Shown here: in pieces, positions 1-7,603 of the stretch | Position numbering within the stretch: the stretch's first letter is position 1 | Layout of the letters: every line of letters starts with the position of its first letter | DNA from: Larix sibirica | Lineage: Eukaryota > Streptophyta > Pinopsida > Pinales > Pinaceae | Length of the DNA: 10,310 nt | NCBI GenBank assembly: GCA_004151065.3 | Contig: NWUY0300011442.1 | Coordinates: 75,159 to 85,468 of the forward strand | Direction of reading: 5' to 3' | Notes under the pieces: model-generated | The model's input: the letters and a program-made list of their open reading frames with translations, nothing else | Told to the model about the DNA's origin: nothing | Databases searched by the model: none | Translations under genes and position numbers: made by a program

Positions 1-626
1 TCACAGTGAATCACCGTCGAAAGAAACTCCTAACCAAATAATCCAACAAGTAGCTTGCGAAGCCATATGTCCTCACAACTCGCCAAATTGGCCATATACT
101 TTGCCTTGGCAGGCCGCAGAACTCAATGGAACTGACTTCTACTTCTTGTTGAACTAAGACACTATTGTCGATGCCAAACTAAAGCAACAACTAGAGGTGC
201 TCTTCTTGTTAACCGCACTACATGCCCAATCTGAGTCACTAAAACCAACCAATTTGACTCCATCCCCCTAGACATAGCTCAACCCAAAATCTATAGTGCC
301 ATGCAAGTGACGAAGAACATGTTTTGTTGTAGTCCAGCGCACTCTCCAAGGCTCAACCATAAACTCGCTGAGAGTTCACAGCAAAACAAATATATGGTCT
401 GGTGTTGATCAAATACAACAAGGACCTAATCTGCTGACGATACTAGGTGTGATCAACCAACTCTGACTCAGAAGCATGAAGCTTCTTCAAGTTGGTTGTC
501 ATGAGTGTTGACATAGGCCCGCAATCCGCCATCACGAATTGATCCAAGATCTCAACTACATACTTCCCCTATCTAAGAAAAATCTGACCAGGACTCAACC
601 ACACCTCCAATCCTAAAAAGTAATGC
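1..626 (-). pseudogene. Copia pol fragment: end of RT plus RNase H (second copy)
   Basis: This stretch aligns by eye, base for base with few indels, to 3130-3749, the RT-end and RNase H part of the large copia element, and lies on the same strand. Minus-strand translation gives RNase H hallmarks such as a GFSDSDWA segment with the first catalytic Asp. It is broken by stops, including TAG at 154-156 (replacing the Trp of the VVSWF-like motif) and TAG at 139-141 (where the other copy has CAG). The fragment runs off the left edge, so its 3' LTR would lie outside the window. Homology ends at 626, where the other copy continues into the RT palm; an N follows at 631. It is a dead relic of a related element, either a separate insertion or an old duplication. 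Confidence 0.85.
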
Positions 627-631
627 ATCAN

Positions 632-1971
632 AAGAAAAATAATAGATCTGGGTTTAAGATGGATCTATGTTAATTTGAAGCAAATGACCAAGGTCTAACT
701 AGAGAATAATTAAAAAATGTGGAAATTTACTAGGACATGATGGACATCTTGAAAAATCCCAATACATGAGAGAAATATTAACAAAAATTGTGACATGATG
801 AATAACCTAGACAAAAGATTGGAATATTGTCATTTTTATACCTTCTAGGTACCATGTGGTGATGTTACCATGGTACACCATATCTGATGTACAAAATTAA
901 TTTTAAAATAGCATGGATACTAGGAGTACAAGTACGCTATGAGTCCATAAGAGAGGAAAAGGAAAAGGGGTCCATGGGAAAGGTTTCATGTGTTAACTAA
1001 TGAACTCCCCACCTTTTGAGAACTCATCACCACTTTTACCTTGTGCATCCAAATAATACCCTTCGGGTGTTTTGTAGAAAGACATGTGTGTCTCATGGGA
1101 AAAGAGGTATATAATGTGTACTTGGAAAGGGAAATATTCTTCTTCCATCTTTCTTCTAGGAAGTGAAATGGTCTCCCATGTTTTCAACTATCTACAACTT
1201 ACTCCACAAATCCAAAATCACGGGAGTTGGAATGAGCCTATAGTGAAGAAAAGGGTTCTTTGACTAGTACGAGATAAAATTGTTTGGTTGTGATAGAGAA
1301 TCCATGGTTTTAGTGAACATAGAGGTTGCAAAAATATATGAACCTTAAACACCTTATGTTTGTGTTGGAAATTGAGTGAATATAAGCCAAAGACTACTGT
1401 CCAGGTCTCCTAAAGAAAATTTAGTTGAATGGACCTTTCTTTCCTTCATTGTTACACTAGTTGGGATGGATTTCCTAGGGGAGTCGATTCACATAAATGA
1501 AAATTCCATGTCCTCTCAATCCCTCTAGCTTTTAAAATAAAATAAATTAGTTGTCCCATAGAGATGCTTCAGTGTGAGTCGTCCAAGCTTGCGTTGTAAA
1601 TAGTTAAGAGGAAGAGTCACATTCATTGATTGAGAGTTGGTTGAGGTGCCTAGAGAAACCTACACACTTATAGTTCATGGTAGATGTCTAGACTTTGCTG
1701 AGTCTTGAGCATTGTGATTTGGGTTGAGCGAGAGAAAAAGTTTGTAAATGGGATTTTGCCCTTGTGGAATCATGGTCCGACCTAGATGTGAAATCCATAG
1801 TGGGTGCATACATCTAGGAGGTGAATCATTCCCATGCAACCATTTTATTAGACAATGCTAAAAAAGATAAGTATTCATGTCTATTTGGAATTAATGTTGC
1901 TTAAATATTTGAGTTTTGTTCGAACATGAATTATGTGCATGAAATGGAATATAAATATTCATGCAAATGAA
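632..1971. other. Intergenic sequence without a recognisable gene
   Basis: AT-rich sequence with stops in all frames. The longest open stretch is a 64-codon minus-strand run (993-1187) with no motif I recognise, so I do not call it. Short palindromes are present: GTACCATG at 849-856 with CATGGTAC at 869-876, and GAATATAAATATTC at 1947-1960. The part at about 1630-1860 looks, by composition only, like an old LTR or other transposon remnant (runs such as GGGATTTTGCCCTTGTGG), but I see no paired LTR, primer site or coding domain. Confidence 0.5.
848..880. repeat. Short inverted repeat (hairpin)
   Basis: GTACCATG (849-856) is followed after 12 bases by its exact complement CATGGTAC (869-876). 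An inner TGGT/ACCA pair offers an alternative stem. It lies in non-coding sequence with no neighbouring gene. It may be a foldback remnant or chance. Confidence 0.5.
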
Positions 1972-1976
1972 CTATA
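1972..1976. repeat. Candidate left target-site duplication (CTATA)
   Basis: CTATA lies where the left LTR should begin, and the same five bases follow the right LTR at 8586-8590. Five bases is the normal duplication length for copia integrase. The outermost LTR bases on this side have decayed (the expected TGTT is not visible), and CTATA is a simple AT-rich word, so chance is possible. Confidence 0.55.
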
Positions 1977-2629
1977 ATTTTTTCTCAAACCCAACACTGG
2001 TTTCAATACCCAAAAAAATTATCCTCGAGATTAATGCACAAACTGTAAATGCATCCAAATATGAAATTTATAAATTAAAACACAATGAGTTTTGATTTGC
2101 TACTTGCAGCGAAATAGAACAACAAACACATAAATTTGACACAAATATTTTTGGGTAAATTACTCCTAGAAAAACCCCATAAGAAAAACTAGTTCAAGAG
2201 AGAAATTTTATTAATGAGCTCACCTAAATTTCTGAGTTTGACAACCATGAAAATCAACATTAAATGCACCCGTACAGTCTATAATACGTGCATAAAACCT
2301 CGATTTGTGTGCCCAGTTAGTCACACGACCTCCTTGATCTTTTTGCACGACAACATGTATGACATTGAAAATCGTTCCCATATTTCTATTGTACAATCCT
2401 TGGGTTTCATTCCAAAAATATACTGTATGGCTCCTCAAAATTTGTGCACCTACCCATCTATATGGACCAACTATCTAATCATTAAATGATGACATGCTTT
2501 CTTGGAAATCGTGCCCTCTCTCCTCTTGGGAAATGTGGCCCTCTTTGGTGCTCTCTTATCCTCTCTTCTCCAGCTCTCTTGCTATGTCTTCACTTTGTGT
2601 CTATATCTCTCCCTTAACTCCTTTTGCCT

Positions 2630-2638
2630 CTTTATAAA
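2630..2638 (-). promoter_or_regulatory. LTR TATA box
   Basis: The minus strand reads TTTATAAAG, about 250 bp inside the LTR from its U3 end and followed downstream by a GA-rich run, as expected for an LTR promoter. The matching place in the 5' LTR (about 8325-8334) reads AATAAAT-like and is weaker. Activity is inferred only. Confidence 0.5.
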
Positions 2639-2711
2639 TGAGAAATGACTCTAACTCTTCATCTTCCAAGATGGAAGGCCAAGATTAAATCTTGGGGTCT
2701 CAAGATCAATG

Positions 2712-2740
2712 GTTGTGATATTTTTGCACTTTATCACAAC
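2712..2740. repeat. Inverted repeat in LTR U3
   Basis: GTTGTGATA (2712-2720) pairs perfectly with TATCACAAC (2732-2740) across 11 bases. The other LTR keeps a 7-bp version (GTTGTGA at 8407-8413, TCACAAC at 8428-8434). In sense orientation it lies about 75-100 bp upstream of the TATA box, so it could be a protein-binding dyad of the LTR promoter, or chance kept by common descent. Confidence 0.5.
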
Positions 2741-2888
2741 TTAATTCATTTTCACTCAACATAAAGAAAAAGTCACTTTAACTTAATAAAAATAAAGTTA
2801 ATGTCTAGGAAAGTCACTTTTTGTCACTTTCTACATGCTTAGACACCAAGCCTAAGTAGAAGACCATCCAAGTTATAAAACATCAACA

Positions 2889-2897
2889 CTCCCTCTT
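2889..2897 (-). other. Polypurine tract (plus-strand primer)
   Basis: The minus strand reads AAGAGGGAG, followed at once by TGTTGATG, the start of the 3' LTR. This is the typical RNase H-resistant primer position for second-strand synthesis, and it fixes the inner LTR edge at 2888. Confidence 0.85.
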
Positions 2898-2912
2898 AGC
2901 GAGGAAGGTCTT

Positions 2913-4416
2913 CTACACCACCCCCAACTTATCTCCGAATTTGAAAATTTTCCCTTTCATCAAAGCCTTCATGAGGATTTCTACAACCTGCTCATTTTTA
3001 GATCAAATTTACTGGAGTTGCATTGCCCCTCTCTGAACATAGTCCCAGATGAAGTGGTACTCAATCTCAATGTGTTTCGACCAGTCGTGAAACACTGGAT
3101 TGTCCAAGATTTTAATGCAACTCTAATTGGCACAATGAATCACCATCAGAAGCAACTCCTTACCAAATAACCCAACAAGTATCTTGCAAAGACATATGGC
3201 CTTAGAACTTACCAAACTGGCATCCATATACTCTGTCTCAACAGAACTCAATGCAATCAACTTCTGCTTCCTGTTGAACTAGGACACTACTGTCGAGCCT
3301 AGGTTGAAGCAGCACCTGGAGGTGCTCAATATGTCAACCGCATTGGTTGCCCAATCCAAGTCACTGAAACCAACTAGTCTAACTCCACCCCCGTAGATAT
3401 AGCTCAACCCAAAATCTACTATGCCATGCAAGTAACAGAGAACATATTTTGTTGCAATCTAGTGCACTCTCCTAGGCTCAACCATAAATTGACTGAGAGT
3501 GTTCATAGCAAAACAAATATATGGTTTGGTGTTGACCAAATACATCAAGGACCCAATCAGTTGATAATACAAGGTGGGATCAACCCTAACTTAGAAGCAT
3601 CAAGTTTCTTCAAGTTGGTTGTCATGGGTGTTGACATAGGCCTGCAATCCACCATCTTGAATTGCTCCAAGATCTCAACTGCATACTTCCCCTGTCTAAG
3701 AATAATCTGACCAGGACTCTGCCACACCTCCAATCCCAAAAAGTAATGCGTTAGACCGATATCCTTCATCTCGAACTCAATAGCTAGATCCCTCTTGCAA
3801 TATCTGATCAGCTTCTCTAACCTTGTCAGAAAGAGATCATCCACATAAAGGATAAGAATAAGTGGATCCTCACCAACCTACATGTAGTATAGGTTCGGAT
3901 CCGCCCCACTCTTCTCAAAGCCAATTTGTAACAAGTAACTGCCAATCCTAGCATACCAAGCTTTGGGAGCTTGCTTGAGTCCGTAGACATCCTTCTTCAA
4001 TCTACACACATGTGACTCCCTCCAATACACCTCAAAGCCCAATGGCTTCTCAATGTACACTTCCTCTTTTATGATGTCATTCGGAAATGTAGTCTTCATA
4101 TCCATATGAGGAAGACTCCAACCCATTTTTTCTATAATGGACATGATGGTCCTGATCGAAGTGTATCTCGCTACTGGTGTGAAGGTCTATTCATAGTCTA
4201 CTCCCTCTACCTATGAGAACCCCCGAACCACAAACTGATCTATGTACTTCTCAATGTAGCCATCTGCATCATGCTTGATTTTATAGAACCACTTGGAAGT
4301 CACCACTGACTTCCCCTNCAATTCTCAAAACAACCTCCCAAACATCATTCTTCATGATGGAAGCATACTCTTCCAACATGGCATCTCTCCATATATGTCA
4401 TCCAACTGCCTCCTCG
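2913..4416 (-). pseudogene. Copia reverse transcriptase and RNase H (pol C-terminal part), broken
   Basis: Encoded the polymerase and RNase H that copy the element RNA into DNA inside its virus-like particle. The minus strand shows WRDAMLEEY near 4390, KWFYKIKH, a MDMKTTF segment carrying the first catalytic Asp near 4090, VYGLKQAPKAWY, and an intact YVDD active site at 3836-3847. RNase H follows from about 3580 with a GFSDLDWA segment, then HIEIEYHFI and DKLGVV, ending at a TAG at 2913-2915 that is probably the natural stop. Breaks include TAG at 4211-4213, 4187-4189, 3878-3880, 3459-3461, 3279-3281 and 3123-3125, a frame change near 3580-3590, and another coinciding with the N at 4318. Upstream, 4417-4602 holds the decayed hinge to integrase. 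Identity of the domain is certain; the protein is dead. Confidence 0.93.
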
Positions 4417-4602
4417 AACGATGCTCATCACCAACACATAACTGTAGACTCTCACTCATGGCCTACTCTCCTTGAAAGTCCTCTCGAGACTCTCTACATG
4501 ATCCCATGCATCCTTCAGGGTCTGTCGGAGCTAGCTCAACTTCCTCTTCCCTGAAAGTATCTCCTACTCATCTCGACTATCTAAAGACTGTGAGTCTGAA
4601 GT

Positions 4603-5941
4603 CTAAGCACTTGTGACCGGTGTATTTGAAATTTGGGAACTTGTAACCCCTGAAACTTGTGTAATTGTGCTATGTGGCCCTGTAACCTGAGGTACTGGTG
4701 AAATTTGTGAGACCTGTGAACCCATACATGTACCTCTAGGAGCCAAGTGCTCATGTCCCCCTGCAAAAGATGACTCTAGTGACCTCCTTAGTGCCCTCTC
4801 CTCCTTGAATCTCACATTTCGCCTTGCCATTGTTTTCCTTAGTGTAGGAATATAAACTTGGAAGGCCTTCGAAGTCTCACTATAACCAACAAAGATCCCC
4901 TTCTCTGCACTGGGCTCTAAATTTGTCCTCTTCTCAAAAGGGACATTTGAGTAAGTAAGGCACCCAAAGATGGAAAAGTGCCTCACCCCAGTCTTCCTGT
5001 CAGTGAAAGCCTCCTCGGGAGTCTTACTCCCAACACTCAATGTGGGCTTCTGTTCTGCACATACAATGTAGTGTTGCATGCCTCTTCCCAAAGAAACAAA
5101 GTTAGAACCTGGTCATGCAACATGGCTTTCGCAGCCCCAACTAAGGTCATGTTTTTCCTTTCCACAACCCCATTCTGCTTATGGTTGTAAGGAACAACCA
5201 ATGGAGCTTGGCATCTAAGATCGCTTTTGAATGATACACTACAAGGTGACCTCCATGTTTAAGTACAGAACGGTATGGAACAATGGTCCTACCTGGAATG
5301 AATGCAATATGATCTTATACAACGTTGATGTAGCATTCCTTCCTCAAGATTTCCGGCATGTAGCTAGGGCCGGTACAGAGACTGTCTTTTTTCTACCAAG
5401 GAAATAAGTAAGTGAGTAAGTGAAGTAAATAGTTTCAGTAACTAGCTAGAGATAGCATAAAGCCCTCTCTCTTTATTCTCGATGATGCATAGAAGTCTCT
5501 AAAATCATTGGAGGTATAATCACCCTTGTTTTCTAATCTCGGCACCTTGATATTATTTCCCATTTGATTGTCCACAAGAGATTTGAACTATTGGAATCTG
5601 TCGAAGACCCCATCCTTGGTATTCTTCCTAGAGAAATCATCAATGAAAGAGACATAGTACTCAAATCCACACAAGGACACCACTAGCATGGGCCCGCAAA
5701 CATTTGAATGTACCAACTCCAATATCTCTCATCTCTTGTTGTCACTACTAGGAGAAGGTTCCTTGGAGTATTTTCCAAGAGCACACCCCTTGCACACATC
5801 TTGCTGCTCTACTCTAAAATCGGGCAGTCTTGTAACAATCTATGTTGGTATGGTAAGAGCACCATGGTGCAAGTGTGCCATCTGTTTGTGCCAAAGCTCA
5901 CACAAACTGCTACCACTACAGTGTATCAATGCTCGAGTTAG
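4603..5941 (-). pseudogene. Copia integrase, broken and interrupted
   Basis: Would have joined element cDNA to chromosomal DNA. The minus strand keeps the HHCC zinc finger: His codons at 5888-5890 and 5873-5875, and a CKGC motif with Cys at 5792-5794 and 5783-5785. The core reads LELVHSNVCGPM, where the usual first catalytic Asp is Asn (codon 5702-5704), then SFIDDFSRK, a short deletion, and KGDYTSNDF, where the second Asp is Glu (5531-5533). The third residue, Glu in NGVVERKN, survives at 5160-5162. Stops interrupt the zinc-finger part, a foreign block splits the core at 5208-5464, and another frameshift lies near 5030. The C-terminal part (IFGCLTYSNVPFEKR, GIFVGYSETSKAF) is open from 5091 to 4603. 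The following frame (4581-4766) is a shadow. Confidence 0.92.
5208..5464. other. Foreign insertion of about 257 bp inside integrase
   Basis: Integrase similarity stops after the IKRE codons (about 5465) and resumes at APLVVPYN (about 5207), two positions that are adjacent in intact copia integrases. The block between does not resemble any copia domain. On the minus strand, part of it (about 5214-5350) reads as a fairly protein-like run with one stop (segments such as RTIVPYRSVLKHGGHL), and it also holds an AAGT-rich run at about 5402-5430. I see no clear terminal repeats or target duplication. It may be a captured transcript fragment, a small non-autonomous transposon or filler DNA; source unknown. 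Boundaries are good to a few bases. Confidence 0.7.
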
Positions 5942-6209
5942 CTAGAACATAAGCTTGTAAAAATTCCCAGACCTGATCTCAATCACCTGTGTTGTACTCG
6001 GCTTGACCCTTTTTGGTGAATAAGCACCTTTCCATCTTGGAAAATCACTACAAATCCCCGATCCTCTATAAAAGACACTGAAATCAGGTTTTTTGGCCAA
6101 CTTTGGAACATGTAAGACCTTCTTCACCACCAAGTGTTGTTGGAACTCCCTCTGAAATGACATTGTTCCAAGGTCAACTGTTATGACCTTGGAATCATAA
6201 CCGAACTCA
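5856..6209 (-). repeat. Duplicated PR/pre-integrase segment, copy A
   Basis: Nearly identical to 6253-6606 at an offset of 397 bases. It encodes the stretch from EFGYDSKV (end of protease) through FYKLMF to the HKQMAHLHH start of the integrase zinc finger. Because 397 is not a multiple of three, the duplication itself shifts the reading frame. Copy A is in frame with the downstream integrase, with a TAG at 5942-5944. The open run 5942-6238 is the fusion product of this copy and the linker at 6206-6254, not a separate gene. Confidence 0.92.
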
Positions 6210-6254
6210 CACAAACTGCTACCACTACAGTGTATCAATGCTCGAGTTAGCTAG
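6206..6254 (-). repeat. Third copy of a 49-bp segment joining the two duplicates
   Basis: The segment from CTCACACAAACTGC to GTTAGCTAG occurs at 5897-5945, 6206-6254 and 6294-6342. The middle copy lies exactly between the two long duplicates and shares CTCA at one junction and AGA/AG at the other. Two successive back-jumps at microhomologies explain this layout better than one simple tandem duplication. Confidence 0.88.
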
Positions 6255-6606
6255 AGCACCATGGTGCAAGTGTGCCATCTGTCTGTGCCAAAGCTCACAC
6301 AAACTTCTACCACTACAGTGTATCAATGCTCGAGTTAGCTAGAACATAAGCTTGTAAAAATTCCCACACCTGATCTCAATCACTTGTGTTGTACTCGGCT
6401 TGACCCTTTTTGGTGAATAAGCACCTTTCCATCTCGGAAAATCACTACAAATCTCTGATCCTCTATAAAAGACACTGAAATCAAGTTTTTTGGCCAACTT
6501 TGGAACATGTAAGACCTCCTTCACCACCAAGTGTTGTTGGAACTCCCTCTGAAATGACATTGTTCCAAGGCCAACTATTATGACCTTGGAATCATAGCCG
6601 AACTCA
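6253..6606 (-). repeat. Duplicated PR/pre-integrase segment, copy B
   Basis: Partner of 5856-6209. This copy is continuous with the protease upstream in the sense direction (6607-6737), so it carries the original join. Only scattered substitutions separate the two copies, far fewer than separate the LTRs, so the duplication probably happened after, or late in, the decay of the element. Confidence 0.92.
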
Positions 6607-6737
6607 ATATCCACATCCACGTTGCCCTCGATAAACTCAGTGAAGTGCTCACGTATCCCTGTCATGTGACTAGAGGCACCACTGTTTATGTACCATACAC
6701 TGGAGTAGTATGAACTAGAAGCAAGACAAGTCACCAA
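6339..6737 (-). pseudogene. Copia aspartic protease with lost catalytic Asp
   Basis: Would have cut the Gag-Pol polyprotein. The minus strand shows the copia protease signature as VWYINSGASSHMTG; the normal motif is DSGA, so the catalytic Asp is Asn here (AAC, codon 6684-6686, one G-to-A change from GAC). After it come REHFTEF, a VVKEVLHVPKLAKKLDFSV segment typical of copia protease ends, and the pre-integrase region VIEIRCGNFYKLMF before a stop at 6339. The frame differs from that of Gag by one indel near 6735, after an EKEF motif. In the intact family Gag and protease are usually one continuous frame. No start codon is expected; the ORF begins at a TTG only because of the break. Confidence 0.92.
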
Positions 6738-7486
6738 TGAAACTCCTTCTCGAACCTGGCAATAAAATCATATATCTCAGTTGATGCCGCCACATGTGAC
6801 TTGTTCTTCTTCTTCTTGTTCGGACATTGCCCTACATAGTGCCCAAACTTGTGATAAGCAAATCATTTCACTTTGTTCATGTCCTTCTTCTGATCACCTT
6901 TCAAGCTCGACCCACCTCCTGGGCCTTTCTTGGGCCTCTTCTTGCTCTTTCTAGTAAGAGAAACATTCTCCTCATCACCCCCATGTTGTTGACCTATGTG
7001 GTTGGTGGAGCCAACTCCAATCTACTCCTGAATTAAGTCATCCCAAATTCTAGTCCATGTAGGCATGTTCTCTCTGGAAACAATTGCACGCACAAAGTCC
7101 TGCCATGGTTTTGAGAAACCATTCAAGGTAGTTCTCACCAACTCTACTTCCCCCACTATCTCGCCAACAACACCCAACTCAACACATGCCTGTGAAATCT
7201 GGGTAAGGCGTGATGTGGCATTTTCGATCTTGATCATCTTCTTCTTACTGATCATGTGAGGTATCAAGTGGTCTTTCACTACATCAAGAAGAATAGGTTT
7301 TTCCCTCACATTCTTCCTGTTATATTTAACTAGGGCATCAGGATCAGTAGAAATTGTGACAACTTCCTTAGTTATACTCCATAAGTCAAATTCATCCAAC
7401 AATAAAGTGACCCTCTCCTTTCATGGGATGAAGTTTGATGCACCCTCAATCTTGTCCTCAAACCGCGATCCAAAAGTCACAGACAT
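6731..7486 (-). pseudogene. Copia Gag (UBN2-type coat) with broken zinc knuckle
   Basis: Would have formed the particle shell and bound the element RNA. The likely start is ATG at 7486-7484, about 105 bases downstream of the primer site, giving MSVTFGSRFEDKIEGASNFI. Codon 22 is TGA (7421-7423) where relatives have Trp before KERV. The frame then runs open through LDEFDLWSI, ELVRTTLNGFSKPWQDFV and PTWTRIWDDLIQE, matching copia Gag, to a TAG at 7022-7024. Past a Lys-rich stretch is the nucleocapsid knuckle (6824-6865, pattern CX2CX4HX4C), where the first Cys codon is TGA (6863-6865) and the second is Tyr (6854-6856); only His and the last Cys remain. The frame ends at TGA 6731-6733 just before the protease. 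Confidence 0.9.
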
Positions 7487-7591
7487 GTTCACTGACCAAC
7501 CAAAAACAAGCCCAAATATGCTAGGTGAAAAATCTCAACAATGCCCTTGTTTCCCCATCTTTGTGTTAATTGTTGGTTTTCTTTTCTTACA

Positions 7592-7603
7592 GCTATGATA
7601 CCA
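7592..7603 (-). other. Primer-binding site for initiator tRNA-Met
   Basis: The minus strand reads TGGTATCATAGC directly after the 5' LTR end GAACA. The canonical plant copia site, complementary to the 3' end of tRNA-Met, is TGGTATCAGAGC, so there is one mismatch. It fixes the inner edge of the 5' LTR at 7604. Confidence 0.9.

Larger units (their letters stand above)
1977..2888 (-). repeat. 3' LTR of the copia element
   Basis: Pairs with 7604-8585. The shared parts include the block from TGGTTTCA (1998) onward, the TTTTTGGGTAA block near 2149, the pyrimidine-rich run near 2510-2600, and the block from about 2630 to 2888 that ends in ATCAACA. On the minus strand the LTR begins TGTTGATG, directly after the polypurine tract. 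The far end (about 1977-1997) has lost the expected terminal CA, and its boundary rests on alignment length and the CTATA match. A better-preserved TATA box than in the other LTR is seen at 2630-2638. The middle (about 2215-2490) aligns poorly with the other LTR. Confidence 0.85.

Noticed and set aside
993-1187. 64-codon minus-strand open run
   Set aside because: No motif, no homologue I recognise, no context; length is within chance for this composition.
2214-2489. Overlapping open runs of 91 (plus) and 72 (minus) codons
   Set aside because: They lie in the centre of the 3' LTR, are not kept in the other LTR, and show no domain.
3426-3710. 94-codon plus-strand open run
   Set aside because: Antisense to RT end and RNase H; the minus-strand motifs explain the sequence.
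4581-4766. 61-codon minus-strand run with a repetitive look
   Set aside because: Out-of-frame reading of the low-complexity integrase C-terminal tail (4603-4800).
5688-5945. Plus-strand open runs of 77-85 codons
   Set aside because: Antisense shadows of the integrase zinc finger and core, which read clearly on the minus strand.
5856-6606. CRISPR-like or satellite array
   Set aside because: The repeats are long coding segments of a retrotransposon, only two to three copies, with no regular short-repeat and spacer pattern.
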